Numbered from the stretch's first letter, positions 7,492 through 15,974 are shown. The stretch: 33,361 nucleotides of DNA from an uncultured Clostridia bacterium (GCA_944392945.1 CALXYJ010000018.1:1-33361); one strand, 5' to 3'. A program made the numbers and translations. Notes: generated by a model from the letters alone, not told the origin.

Positions 7492-8682
7492 TTATATTTT
7501 TGCACTTTTTCCTCCATTTAAATTTCCATTCGCATATCCTTCTAATACATTTGTATCAAAAGAAAATACCATATTATTTTCCTCACGATTTCTTTTTAAA
7601 GCTAACTCAATTTCTTTATCTAATAATTTAGTATAATCTATTCCAGCAGCTCTCCATAAATGAAATGATAAACAGCCAGGTATTGTATTTACTTCATTTA
7701 CAAATATATTATTTGTATCTTCATCAATTAAAAAATCTATACGAATTACACCTGTACATCCTAATATTTTAAAAGTTCTTTTTGCTAAATCTTGAATTTT
7801 ATTTTTTAACTCATCACTTATATCAGCTGGTAATCTTAAAACTCCAGCATTCATAGATTGCTTTGCACCACCTGTCTTCTTACCTCCTGATATATATTTA
7901 TCTTCATATGATAAAATATCAGATGTTTTATCTAATTCCTCACATTCTGATGCATCACATTCTTCATAATCACCTAAAACAGAACAATTTATTTCTTTTA
8001 AGTTCTTTATTGCTTTTTCTATTAAGCTTTTCCTTGCATATGTAAAAGCTTCATCTATTGCCTCTTCTAATTCTTCCCTATTTTTAGCGACAACAATTCC
8101 TATACTAGAGCCCAAATTAATTGGCTTAACTATAACAGGATATTCCATATTATCTTCAACTTTTTTTATAATATCTTTTAAATTTTCATTTTTATAAAAA
8201 CATTTGCAATCTAAAACAGGAATATTATTTTCTTTTAATAATATTTTAGAAACATATTTATCCATGCCAACAGCTGAAGAAATTACATCACATCCAACAT
8301 ATGGTATATTAAACATTTTTAAATATCCTTGTAATGTTCCATCTTCTACATTTGTACCATGAACTATTGGAAACGCAATATCTATATAATCATATATTTC
8401 GTTCTCATAAAATTTTTTATTTATTCTTAGTAAAACAACTTTATTATCTTTTTGAGCCAAAGTTATTTGTGAACTACTTTTTATCAAATTTTCTATATTT
8501 GTATATTGTTTTATGTCTCCAATAAATTCTCCACAATACATTTTATTATCTTTTGCAATATATATTGGTATTATTTCGTATTTTTCTTTATTCATATTTT
8601 CTATTGCTTGAAGTGCTGTTATTATAGATACTTCATGTTCTACACTTTTTCCTCCAAAAAAAACACCTAATTTAATTTTCAT
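7492..8682 (-). CDS. ddl: D-alanine--D-alanine ligase family protein
   Basis: ATP-dependent ligation of two D-alanines for the peptidoglycan stem peptide, in the cytosol. The 396-aa ATP-grasp enzyme has GVFFGGKSVEHEVSI at the N-terminus, FPIVHGTNVEDG (the Ddl HGxxxEDG signature), YPVIVKPINLGSSIG in the ATP-binding lid, and FVNEVNTIPG with the Mg ligands. It is about 40 residues longer than classic Ddl: an acidic Cys-containing segment (CSVLGDYEECDASECEE) precedes the SYEDKYISG substrate loop, and the C-terminus has a tail. It is the last gene of a hydrolase-murF-ddl operon, 17 nt after murF. D-Ala-D-Lac or D-Ala-D-Ser specificity cannot be judged by eye, but no vanH, vanT or vanX neighbour is present. 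Confidence 0.9.
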   Translation of the reverse strand: MKIKLGVFFGGKSVEHEVSIITALQAIENMNKEKYEIIPIYIAKDNKMYCGEFIGDIKQYTNIENLIKSSSQITLAQKDNKVVLLRINKKFYENEIYDYIDIAFPIVHGTNVEDGTLQGYLKMFNIPYVGCDVISSAVGMDKYVSKILLKENNIPVLDCKCFYKNENLKDIIKKVEDNMEYPVIVKPINLGSSIGIVVAKNREELEEAIDEAFTYARKSLIEKAIKNLKEINCSVLGDYEECDASECEELDKTSDILSYEDKYISGGKKTGGAKQSMNAGVLRLPADISDELKNKIQDLAKRTFKILGCTGVIRIDFLIDEDTNNIFVNEVNTIPGCLSFHLWRAAGIDYTKLLDKEIELALKRNREENNMVFSFDTNVLEGYANGNLNGGKSAKI

Positions 8683-8699
8683 AAACCTCTACCTCTTTT

Positions 8700-10229
8700 C
8701 TATAAATTATAATTATCTGGCAAATCATTTTCTAATAAAACTATTACATTATCTTGCAAATTCCATTCCAACAATTTTGTTATAGCCTCCTGTGGTAAAT
8801 CTACCTTAAATACTTTGTCTTTTGGAAATGCTTTTTCTTCAATGCCTTTTAACATTGATTTATAATTATCTGTTCCAACTAAGAAGATATAATCACAAAA
8901 TTTAGTCATATATTTTCCAAATTCATAATTATACTTTTCTTGTTCTTTTCCAAGTTCTATAAGACCTGGAGTCACTATTACTTTTATTCCTTTAAATTCT
9001 CCTAATGTCTCCACTGCTGATTTTGAACTTACCGGATTTGCATTATATGAATCATCTATTATTGTAAAATTTCCTCTTTGTACTAGTTCTAATCTATGTT
9101 TTACATTCTGTATTTCTTTAATTCTTACTGCTATTTTATTAATTGGAACATTTAGATAATCCGCTACAGCTATTGCCCCTGTAATATTTTCTATATTATG
9201 CTTACCTATTAATCTAGTTCTAAATTCACTATCTTTAATTTTAAATCTTAATCCCTTACTAGAAGACTCCAAATTATATGAATTATAATCTAATTTATCA
9301 TTATTAATTCCATATGTTATTTTTTTCATTTGTACTTGCTTATCTTTAATATATTCATTATCATAATTTAAAAATATCGTACCATTATTTTCTTTAACAC
9401 TATCTGCTAGCTCAAATTTTGTTTTAATAATATTTTCAATAGTTTTAAAACTTTCTAAATGTTGTGGTCCAATTGATGTTATAATTCCTAATTTAGGTTT
9501 AACAATATCACATATTTCTTTTATATCTCCTACATTTGTTGCTCCCATTTCACACAAAAATATTTGATGTGTTGCCTTTAATTCTTCTCTTATTGTTTTT
9601 ACTACTCCCATTGTTGTATTATAATTTTTAGGTGTTTTTAATACCTCATACTTTTCTATTAAAATATTATACAAGAAATTTTTCATACTGGTTTTTCCAT
9701 AGCTTCCAGTTATTCCTATGACCAGTAGATTAGGCATTTCCTTTAAAATTTTTTTAGCTTCATTTATATATTTTTTTCTAATTAGTTTTTCTATTGGCAA
9801 ATTTATAATATTACAAAAAACAACTATTAGACTTACTAATAAATTTAGTAATATCAACTTTACAAAAATATATTTTTTTATACTCATAATGCATAAGCAT
9901 ATTACTGTAATCAATAAAATTGTAATTAATAATCTTATCACTCTACTTGTAAATTTTAATGAAATTTTCGATTTTCTTTTTGGTAAATTAAGTATAATCG
10001 AAATTCCCAAAATAATTATTGCAATTATATTTAAAATATCATTGTTTAAATATATTAATATTCCAGCCAAAATTATAATTACTACTCTGCTAAATATTCT
10101 TTTACAATTTTTTCTCATCCATTTTAAATGTTTCGTAAAAAAATATGAATTTAATTGTAACATATGTATGTTAAACAGAATTAGCAGAATATAATTTACA
10201 ATAAGTTCTATTACAAGAATTATTTTCAT
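8700..10229 (-). CDS. murF: MurF-type Mur ligase with N-terminal membrane segments
   Basis: UDP-MurNAc-tripeptide:D-alanyl-D-alanine ligase by similarity, joining D-Ala-D-Ala to the wall precursor. Residues 1-145 are strongly hydrophobic with about five predicted membrane segments, which classic soluble MurF lacks. The Mur ligase core follows: P-loop VIGITGSYGKTSMKN (about 170-184), NYNTTMGV, the EMGATNVGDI metal-site segment, IGPQHLESF, GKHNIENI and the C-terminal DDSYNANPVS motif typical of MurF. The core is complete, so it is probably active and membrane-attached. The start overlaps the hydrolase stop by 4 nt (ATGA), and ddl follows after 17 nt, consistent with consecutive steps. A second soluble murF elsewhere in the genome is possible. 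Confidence 0.87.
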   Translation of the reverse strand: MKIILVIELIVNYILLILFNIHMLQLNSYFFTKHLKWMRKNCKRIFSRVVIIILAGILIYLNNDILNIIAIIILGISIILNLPKRKSKISLKFTSRVIRLLITILLITVICLCIMSIKKYIFVKLILLNLLVSLIVVFCNIINLPIEKLIRKKYINEAKKILKEMPNLLVIGITGSYGKTSMKNFLYNILIEKYEVLKTPKNYNTTMGVVKTIREELKATHQIFLCEMGATNVGDIKEICDIVKPKLGIITSIGPQHLESFKTIENIIKTKFELADSVKENNGTIFLNYDNEYIKDKQVQMKKITYGINNDKLDYNSYNLESSSKGLRFKIKDSEFRTRLIGKHNIENITGAIAVADYLNVPINKIAVRIKEIQNVKHRLELVQRGNFTIIDDSYNANPVSSKSAVETLGEFKGIKVIVTPGLIELGKEQEKYNYEFGKYMTKFCDYIFLVGTDNYKSMLKGIEEKAFPKDKVFKVDLPQEAITKLLEWNLQDNVIVLLENDLPDNYNL

Positions 10230-11014
10230 TTGTTTTTTCCTCCATTAACAAAATTATTTATTATTGTATATATCTCAAATGGTCTTTCTAAAAATACATA
10301 ATGTGAACAATTTTTAAAAGAAACTAAACCTGCATCAGGTATTTCTTTTTCCATAATTTTTGCATCTTCTAATGGTGTCTCTGTATCATTTTCTCCCCAT
10401 AAAAGCAAAGTTGGTACATTTATGCTAGATAAGTTATTCTTTAAGTCCTCATTTACTAATTTTACTAATGTATCTCTCATTACTGGAGTTGCATTTCTAT
10501 AATCTGCAGATCCCATTTTATTCTTTAAATTTTCTAGTGCATGTGGAAATATCTTTTTTATAATAGGAATATTTAATATTTTCTTGCCCAATTTTACTAT
10601 ATTTAATTTTAGTCTTTGTTTAAATGTTTTTTTATGCACAATTCCAGCACTTCCTATTAAAATTACTCTCTTTACTTTAAAATCTAAATTTCCTGTGCTT
10701 AGCATCTTTATAATTATTCTTCCACCATTTGAATGACCTATTAAAGTTAAGTCATCTAAATTATTTAGTTGTATAAATTCTTTTACTAATTCTACAAAAT
10801 TATTTATATTCCAAGCGTCTTTTGGTTCTTCAGATTTTCCAAATCCTGGCATATCGAAATAATATACTTTTGCATACTTTGATATATCTTCTATTAAATT
10901 TTTATATACATTGTAATTTGTTCCCCAACCTGGTAAAAGTAAAACATTTTGGCCTTCACCTTTTACAATATATTCTATCTTTAAACCTTTAATTATAGCT
11001 TCTATAAAGATCAC
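10226..11014 (-). CDS. alpha/beta-hydrolase fold protein
   Basis: A 262-aa alpha/beta hydrolase with LLLPGWG (oxyanion region), FDMPGFGKS, nucleophile Ser in GHSNGG, acid Asp in WGENDTETP and His in NCSHYVFLERP, so the catalytic triad is complete. The substrate is unknown; esterase or lipase-like activity is inferred. It is first in an operon with murF (4-nt overlap) and ddl, which suggests an envelope role. The start is uncertain. The GTG at 11014 sits inside the AAGGAG(TG) ribosome binding sequence, while an ATA codon at 11005 is 8 nt after AAGGAG and would give (M)EAIIKGLKIEYI, closer to how the family begins. Transcription is probably from TTGATT-17-TAAAAT (11068-11040). Confidence 0.85.
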   Translation of the reverse strand: MIFIEAIIKGLKIEYIVKGEGQNVLLLPGWGTNYNVYKNLIEDISKYAKVYYFDMPGFGKSEEPKDAWNINNFVELVKEFIQLNNLDDLTLIGHSNGGRIIIKMLSTGNLDFKVKRVILIGSAGIVHKKTFKQRLKLNIVKLGKKILNIPIIKKIFPHALENLKNKMGSADYRNATPVMRDTLVKLVNEDLKNNLSSINVPTLLLWGENDTETPLEDAKIMEKEIPDAGLVSFKNCSHYVFLERPFEIYTIINNFVNGGKNK

Positions 11015-11039
11015 TCCTTATTAATTTATCATTTTTGGT

Positions 11040-11068
11040 ATTTTATATTTAAATTTTCTTACAATCAA
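11040..11068 (-). promoter_or_regulatory. promoter of the hydrolase-murF-ddl operon
   Basis: TTGATT (11068-11063), a 17-bp spacer and TAAAAT (11045-11040) on the minus strand, about 26 nt before the first gene. Confidence 0.6.
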
Positions 11069-11076
11069 CTTAGTAT

Positions 11077-11119
11077 ATTTCACGTTTATCTATTCATTTC
11101 ACGTTTATTTCACATTTAT
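11077..11119. repeat. three 13-bp direct repeats between divergent promoters
   Basis: ATTTCACGTTTAT occurs at 11077-11089 and 11096-11108, and ATTTCACATTTAT at 11107-11119. The start-to-start distances are 19 and 11 bp. The array ends just before the plus-strand -35 and begins 9 bp upstream of the minus-strand -35, so it is well placed as a shared regulator site. The regulator is unknown. Confidence 0.6.
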
Positions 11120-11121
11120 TA

Positions 11122-11149
11122 TTGATTCTTTCTTCTTTTTGATTATAAT
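11122..11149 (+). promoter_or_regulatory. promoter of the Sel1-repeat gene
   Basis: TTGATT (11122-11127), 16-bp spacer and a consensus TATAAT (11144-11149), followed by AGGAGG at 11156 and the start codon at 11170. Confidence 0.7.
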
Positions 11150-11169
11150 AAATACAGGAGGTTATTATA

Positions 11170-12702
11170 GTGAAAAAAAATTTTATTAGATTAAATATTA
11201 ACGATAACTATTTATCCTTTGGTAATTTTCTTAGAATAATAAAAGAAGAAAGCAATAATTCTAATGCCTTTTGGCAATCAGATTTATTTGGAATAATTTT
11301 TAATACATATAATATTGCAGATAGTACTGTTAATAATTACTGTACAGGTTATAGATCTATAAACATTAAATACAAAAATTATATAAAAGAAATTAAAAAT
11401 AACTTTGTTATTAATTCAGATATTTTGCTTCCTATGTTTAGTCAAATTCTAAATTTAATAGATATAAACGCACCATCAAAAATAACATTGAATATTTTTA
11501 ACAATAATAAACTTATTAATAATATTTGTAATAAATTATATTCTATTAGTAAAAATGATTCAGATGTAAGTTTTAACCTTTCTAATAGTTTATACCAAAA
11601 ATTGCATAATAATGACTTATATAATTTTATGGCAGAAGTTTTATTTTATACTGTTCTAGATAAAAAACAACCAATTTTTATTAATGAAAATTTAAATGGA
11701 ATAATAGAAAAGAAAATATATGATACAAATATTTCTGTAAATGATATTGAAGATTTTATTAATATTCAATTAACTTCTGGAATATGGTCTATTAGAGGAA
11801 TTTACGAATTAGCAAAACATGAAAATCCTTTTGCTTGTTTTGAAATGGCTTCTATGGAATGTTATGGAATAATAACAGGCAAACCTAGATATGACAAAGC
11901 TTATAATTATTATAAAATTGCTGCAAAAGCAAATCATCCAACTGCCAATTGGGCTATTGGCTATCTATATTACGAGGGTCATATTGGTAATAAATCTAAA
12001 CATGATATGTATCTGGCATTTAAATATTTTAATAAAGCTAGAAAATTAAATTGTGCAAATGCATATACTAGTATTGGTAATATTTTTCTTTGTGGTAATA
12101 TTCCACATATTAATAAAGATGAGAATAAAGCTGTTAAAATGTTTAAAATTTCTGCTAGTATGGGACATGTTTATGCATTTAATAATTTAGGTAAAATTTG
12201 TGAAAAGAATAATAAATTAAAACTTGCTTTTGAGTATTATATGAAATCTGCTAATTTAGGTGATAGCTGGGCTCAAAATAAGATTGGTGAATTTTATAGA
12301 CTTGGTAAAATCGACACTATTAATTTAAAAGAATCATTTAAATATTATAAATTGTCTAGTGAATCACCTAGATTTACTCTTTGCCCTTGGTCAAAATATA
12401 ATTTAGCAAAATATTTTTATAAAAATGGGTGTCTAGAAATTGGCATACCACAAGATATAAATAAAGCAATTTCTTTACTTGAAGAATCTTCTGAGAGTCT
12501 TGTATATTCGCTTGAAGAGCTAATTTATATTTATTATGAATTATATATTAAAAATAATCTTTCTGAAGAATATTTAAATAAATTAAATTATTATATTAAT
12601 CTTATAGAAAAACACCATGATTATAATTCTGATATTGCTAAACGTATAAATACAAATCTAAGTGATTTGAAAAAAGAAAAGTTAAACATAAATTTACCTT
12701 AA
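11170..12702 (+). CDS. Sel1-like (TPR-type) repeat protein
   Basis: The 510-aa protein has an unassigned helical N-terminal half (1-210) rich in Asn and Ile, then several Sel1-like repeats between about 215 and 440, with signatures such as ANWAIGYLYYEG, KYFNKARKLNCANAYTSIGN, FNNLGKICEKNNKLKLAFEYYMKSA and WAQNKIGEFYRLG. Such repeats form helical scaffolds for protein contacts. There is no signal peptide, so it is probably cytosolic. The GTG start is supported by AGGAGG 8 nt upstream. It has its own consensus promoter, divergent from the wall operon and sharing the repeat array, and its own terminator. The partner protein is unknown. Confidence 0.82.
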   Translation: MKKNFIRLNINDNYLSFGNFLRIIKEESNNSNAFWQSDLFGIIFNTYNIADSTVNNYCTGYRSINIKYKNYIKEIKNNFVINSDILLPMFSQILNLIDINAPSKITLNIFNNNKLINNICNKLYSISKNDSDVSFNLSNSLYQKLHNNDLYNFMAEVLFYTVLDKKQPIFINENLNGIIEKKIYDTNISVNDIEDFINIQLTSGIWSIRGIYELAKHENPFACFEMASMECYGIITGKPRYDKAYNYYKIAAKANHPTANWAIGYLYYEGHIGNKSKHDMYLAFKYFNKARKLNCANAYTSIGNIFLCGNIPHINKDENKAVKMFKISASMGHVYAFNNLGKICEKNNKLKLAFEYYMKSANLGDSWAQNKIGEFYRLGKIDTINLKESFKYYKLSSESPRFTLCPWSKYNLAKYFYKNGCLEIGIPQDINKAISLLEESSESLVYSLEELIYIYYELYIKNNLSEEYLNKLNYYINLIEKHHDYNSDIAKRINTNLSDLKKEKLNINLP

Positions 12703-12757
12703 ACTAAATTAAAATCTATAACTTTATTCTTCTAATTATATTAAATAGAAAATAATT

Positions 12758-12790
12758 AAACCACCAAATTTAAATTTGTCTTGGTGGTTT
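12758..12790. terminator. bidirectional intrinsic terminator
   Basis: A 10-bp stem AAACCACCAA/TTGGTGGTTT with a 13-nt loop lies between the converging Sel1-repeat gene and the membrane-protein gene. T-rich sequence follows on the plus strand (TATAGTTTATTTTTC). Confidence 0.8.
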
Positions 12791-12795
12791 ATAGT

Positions 12796-13272
12796 TTATT
12801 TTTCTTCTCCTTTATCCATAATATATTTTTCTTTTTTTAATGATCTTTTCATTATAATAAAAGCCGTAATACATGAAATTATTATAATAAAAATATTACA
12901 ATTTAATAATAGCTCACTTTTACTTCCCAATTTTATAATATCTACAATATATATAAGCAATCCATTAATTATAAATAATATTTCTGATATGACTAATGTT
13001 TTTATTTTATATCTCATTTGTTCGTCATTAGCTTTTTTTAATTTTCGATATTTATAAATAATTATAAATGGTGTTATTATAATAAAAAATATAAATATTA
13101 TTTTAAGCAGTTCACTTATGATGCTTGTAGTGTTAATAAGAAGTCTATTTTTATCATAAAAATACATAGATTTCTCTATTCCATCAACTGACATATTACA
13201 ATATGATTTTGTACAAAATATGGTCGAAAAAATTAACAATAATACTATAATTTTTTTAATCGATTTTTTCAT
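12796..13272 (-). CDS. hypothetical membrane protein, 158 aa
   Basis: Family not recognised. A Lys-rich N-terminus and hydrophobic stretch (about 4-22, possible signal peptide) precede a short outer segment, followed by three membrane segments with cationic loops (YRKLKKANDEQMRYK, MKRSLKKEK). I place the start at the ATG at 13272, 8 nt after GGGGGAG; the GTG at 13281 overlaps that site. It is the last gene of an apparent operon after a second small membrane protein and a metallo-hydrolase, and may form a membrane pair with the former. Confidence 0.7.
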   Translation of the reverse strand: MKKSIKKIIVLLLIFSTIFCTKSYCNMSVDGIEKSMYFYDKNRLLINTTSIISELLKIIFIFFIIITPFIIIYKYRKLKKANDEQMRYKIKTLVISEILFIINGLLIYIVDIIKLGSKSELLLNCNIFIIIISCITAFIIMKRSLKKEKYIMDKGEEK

Positions 13273-13313
13273 AAAAAACACTCCCCCATATTCCCCTTAA
13301 TATTTAATGTAAT

Positions 13314-13646
13314 TTATACTAGTAAATTATATATTAGTCCAATACCATATGAACTTATATTGTTTATTATGGCCAAGTATAAAAAGTTAACATTTTTTGT
13401 CCTTAAAAATTTTTTATAAAAAAGATATTCAATTATTGTAATTATTATCTCTACACCAATAATTATTGGATAATGCAATTTTGTATTTTGAACAACTAAA
13501 TTTATTAACTCTGTTGGTGGATTTGTTAACATATTTATTAATACTATAAGCAATAAATCAATTTTGTTATTTATTCCGCAAAGTACAGATATTATTAATT
13601 CAACAAATATTGTAAAAACTAAAGATAAAATAATATTATATATCAT
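13314..13646 (-). CDS. small hydrophobic membrane protein, 110 aa
   Basis: Unknown function. The protein is almost wholly hydrophobic with about four membrane segments. A TNPPTELIN motif lies after the second segment, and IIEYLFYKKFLRTKN precedes the last. AAAGGAG precedes the ATG. It lies 25 nt after the metallo-hydrolase gene and 41 nt before the 158-aa membrane-protein gene on the same strand, so the three are probably one transcript. Confidence 0.72.
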   Translation of the reverse strand: MIYNIILSLVFTIFVELIISVLCGINNKIDLLLIVLINMLTNPPTELINLVVQNTKLHYPIIIGVEIIITIIEYLFYKKFLRTKNVNFLYLAIINNISSYGIGLIYNLLV

Positions 13647-13671
13647 ATATACTCCTTTCTTGCATAATTAT

Positions 13672-14523
13672 CTAAAATATATTTATTTGCATTCCATCAT
13701 AAGCTATATGATATCCGTATAAAGATGCTTCTTTTTCCATTATTTCGTGAATATTATTTCCTTCATGCGAAATATGTGTTGCATATATCTTGGAATTATT
13801 ATTTACAATCTCTTCCTCATACATATATTTTACTATTTCTTTTACTTCTCCACAATCTAAATGTCCTCCATTATTATAGCCTTCACCATATGTTTGATCT
13901 AAAAATACTATATCTAACTTATATTTTTTTATTATATTCCATGCTTCATCTGTAATTTTTAGTACATCTGTTGCATATAATAAGTTCTTTCCTTTGTATG
14001 AAATTATGTAAAAAAGTGACTCTATTCTTGAATCATGTTGTGAGTCTAGTGCAATAATTTTGTAATCATCAACATTAAAACTATCTCCATGTTTTACTAA
14101 ATGAACATCATAATTTAAATTTTTCTTACAAGATTCATTAAACAAATCTAATGAGGGTTCATTTTCTTTAATCCAGTGATTTATATCTAACGCTGTTCCC
14201 TTAGAACAATAAATATCTAAGTGAATTAAATTCTTTGTAGCATAATCACTCCATCTTGTTACAAAATGTCCTCCATCAAAATGGTCTGAATGAGAATGTG
14301 TTTGTAATAAATATTTGATTTTTCCTGCATCTTCATTATACATATTACAAGCATTTATAGAATCTGGCCCTAAGTCTATTAACATCTCACCATTAATTAA
14401 AATTGAAGACCTTTTCCTTATATCTTTTTTTCCATTTTTTCTAGCATTTTTGCATACTTCACAATTACAAAATGCTAATGGCATACCTGTTGCTGCGGCA
14501 GTTCCTAATACTGTTATTTTCAA
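13672..14523 (-). CDS. MBL-fold metallo-hydrolase, PhnP-like
   Basis: A 283-aa metallo-beta-lactamase-fold phosphodiesterase-like enzyme. It begins ITVLGTAAATGMP, has a structural zinc site CNCEVCKNA as in PhnP, the dinuclear metal motif THSHSDH, and later Asp and His ligands in YATDVLK and YATHISHEG. PhnP hydrolyses cyclic phosphate diesters; whether this one does is inference, as no phn genes are near. I choose the TTG at 14523, 8 nt after GGAGG; an upstream TTG at 14538 lies before that site. It heads a run of three genes with two small membrane proteins. Confidence 0.85.
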   Translation of the reverse strand: MKITVLGTAAATGMPLAFCNCEVCKNARKNGKKDIRKRSSILINGEMLIDLGPDSINACNMYNEDAGKIKYLLQTHSHSDHFDGGHFVTRWSDYATKNLIHLDIYCSKGTALDINHWIKENEPSLDLFNESCKKNLNYDVHLVKHGDSFNVDDYKIIALDSQHDSRIESLFYIISYKGKNLLYATDVLKITDEAWNIIKKYKLDIVFLDQTYGEGYNNGGHLDCGEVKEIVKYMYEEEIVNNNSKIYATHISHEGNNIHEIMEKEASLYGYHIAYDGMQINIF

Positions 14524-14559
14524 AATAACTACCTCCAATCTGCTTTTTTATATTTATTA

Positions 14560-14676
14560 TTAATTACTTTTATCATATTTTATATAAAATGTATATCTAT
14601 AAAATATTTTTTCATTATAAAAAAATTTACTCTTTGTGGTTCTTTCAAACACATCTCCAAACCATCTTCCATCCAT
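14560..14676 (-). CDS. candidate small ORF, 38 aa, upstream of the metallo-hydrolase
   Basis: A short reading frame that begins MDGRWFGDVFERTTKSK and ends in a Lys/Tyr/Phe-rich tail, 36 nt before the metallo-hydrolase start. The DNA at 14640-14700 is less AT-rich than the flanks, and GTGGT/ACCAC segments enclosing its start could pair in RNA. There is no good ribosome binding site, and a stop codon lies directly before the ATG. It could be a leader peptide, an RNA element or chance. The rest of 14680-14890 is AT-rich with no gene seen. Confidence 0.25.
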   Translation of the reverse strand: MDGRWFGDVFERTTKSKFFYNEKIFYRYTFYIKYDKSN

Positions 14677-14891
14677 TCAACTATCACCACATACTGGCAT
14701 TGTTTGGCTTTAATTATAATAATTCGTTTACAAATTTAACTTTCTCCTTCATTATAAAGATTTATCTCATATTATGCTTTTGAAATATCCACGTTATATA
14801 AGCTATTGTAACATATTTTAAATTCATTGTAGAATTATTTAAAATAGATCTAAATTAAATTTAAAAAATTTTAAAAAATTAAAAAATTTTC

Positions 14892-14921
14892 TTGACAAAA
14901 TATATAACAAGGTATTATAAT
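14892..14921 (+). promoter_or_regulatory. consensus promoter of tRNA-Leu
   Basis: TTGACA (14892-14897), 18-bp spacer and TATAAT (14916-14921), 27 nt before the tRNA 5' end. Both hexamers match the sigma-A consensus fully. Confidence 0.85.
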
Positions 14922-14948
14922 AAGCATTGTCAGTTGCAAGACATATAT

Positions 14949-15037
14949 GCAGATGTGGCGGAACTGGCAGACGCACAGGACTTAAAATCCTGCGGTGGTT
15001 AAACACCGTGCCGGTTCGATTCCGGCCATCTGCACCA
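14949..15037 (+). tRNA. tRNA-Leu (anticodon UAA)
   Basis: The acceptor stem GCAGATG/CATCTGC closes the cloverleaf. The anticodon stem-loop CAGGA-CTTAAAA-TCCTG gives UAA, reading UUA and UUG. A long class II variable arm (CGGTGGTTAAACACCGT) and the T arm CCGGTTCGATTCCGG follow, then discriminator A and an encoded CCA. The variable arm and discriminator A agree with Leu. UUA is the expected main Leu codon in such an AT-rich genome. Confidence 0.97.
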
Positions 15038-15038
15038 G

Positions 15039-15077
15039 AAGTTGAAATTTTAACCAATTTCAGCTTTTTTTATTTTT
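15039..15077 (+). terminator. intrinsic terminator of tRNA-Leu
   Basis: An 11-bp stem (AAGTTGAAATT with AATTTCAGCTT, one G-U pair) starts 1 nt after the CCA end and is followed by TTTTTTATTTTT. Confidence 0.88.
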
Positions 15078-15290
15078 ACTCAAAAGTATTTAAAACTATT
15101 GATATGATTGCATTTTAGCTATTTTCATTATTCAATCTATTTTTTAAATTATTAGCCTTTATTTATTGTCTTTCTATTTTTCACATATTAAATAAAAAAT
15201 TTTATAAAATGTGTTTTACGAGTATTATAGATGTTAGAAATATTAATGAAAGAAAATAGAAAATAAGTAATTTATATGCTATGTAAATTA

Positions 15291-15319
15291 TTGTGTATTT
15301 CCTACTTATATGATATCAT
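15291..15319 (+). promoter_or_regulatory. probable promoter of the HEPN gene
   Basis: TTGTGT (15291-15296), 17-bp spacer and TATCAT (15314-15319) preceded by TGA, an extended -10 form. It is the only promoter-like element seen in the 15078-15376 gap, which otherwise holds AT-rich sequence without genes. Confidence 0.5.
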
Positions 15320-15376
15320 AAAAGCAAATAGTAATTGTATAGAAATAATATTTATGGAAAAGAGAAGGCGAACAAT

Positions 15377-15862
15377 ATGGCAATGATATATAATTTTGAT
15401 AAAGATTTTGTAAAGAGAACGGAAGAAGTTCTCTTAAGTTGCTATAAAAATACAGAATATGAAGTAACATTATTATTAAATTGTTTATTAGCATTAGTTT
15501 CATTGCCACTGGAGAGAAATAAAGTAACTGCGAATGGAAACTCAGATATAAAAATCATAAATTTTCAAAAAAATTGCAAAAGTAAGTTACGTGAGTTAAA
15601 GAATAGTTATAAAGAAGAAAAATTTAATCCTAATGACAAGTATATACTTAATCACATTAGAAATGCAATAGCACATTTACATATTAGTTTAGAAGAAAGT
15701 TCTTATAACGGGCAAATTCAAAATATAATTTTAAGGGATTCAAGAAATATTCAGAAATTTAATGCTAAAGATTATAATTTTGCTATAAATATTTCAGTAG
15801 AAAATTTAAAAAAATTTGCTATATATGTAGCTAATGAATATTTAAATAATTTTTTTGAATAA
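15377..15862 (+). CDS. HEPN-family RNase-like protein (pEK499_p136 type)
   Basis: A 161-aa all-helical protein. YEVTLLLNCLLALVSLPLE (28-46) followed by NHIRNAIAHLHI resembles the HEPN/pEK499_p136 family. RNAIAH (Arg95-His100) fits the RX4H motif of HEPN ribonucleases, in which a polar residue follows Arg. Many HEPN proteins act in toxin-antitoxin or abortive-infection systems, but no MNT or other known antitoxin gene is adjacent. I place the start at the ATG at 15377, 8 nt after GAGAAGG. It is followed on the same strand after 112 nt by a PH/SHOCT protein. RNase activity is inferred from the motif. Confidence 0.68.
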   Translation: MAMIYNFDKDFVKRTEEVLLSCYKNTEYEVTLLLNCLLALVSLPLERNKVTANGNSDIKIINFQKNCKSKLRELKNSYKEEKFNPNDKYILNHIRNAIAHLHISLEESSYNGQIQNIILRDSRNIQKFNAKDYNFAINISVENLKKFAIYVANEYLNNFFE

Positions 15863-15974
15863 TCTAATTAATTTTATAAATTAAATAATGTTGGTTATAA
15901 AGATATAAAATATAATGATAAACATTAATAAAAATATAAATGTTTAATATTGGAAAAAAGAGGTGTCTTGGATA

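Noticed and set aside
12776..13057. Hydrophobic plus-strand frame opposite the 158-aa membrane protein gene.
   Set aside because: It has no ribosome binding site and mirrors the AT-rich membrane protein gene on the other strand.
14839..15118. Two open frames on opposite strands over the tRNA-Leu gene (one with a GRNRTGTVFNHRR-like sequence).
   Set aside because: These are translations of the tRNA and its complement; the cloverleaf, promoter and terminator explain the sequence.
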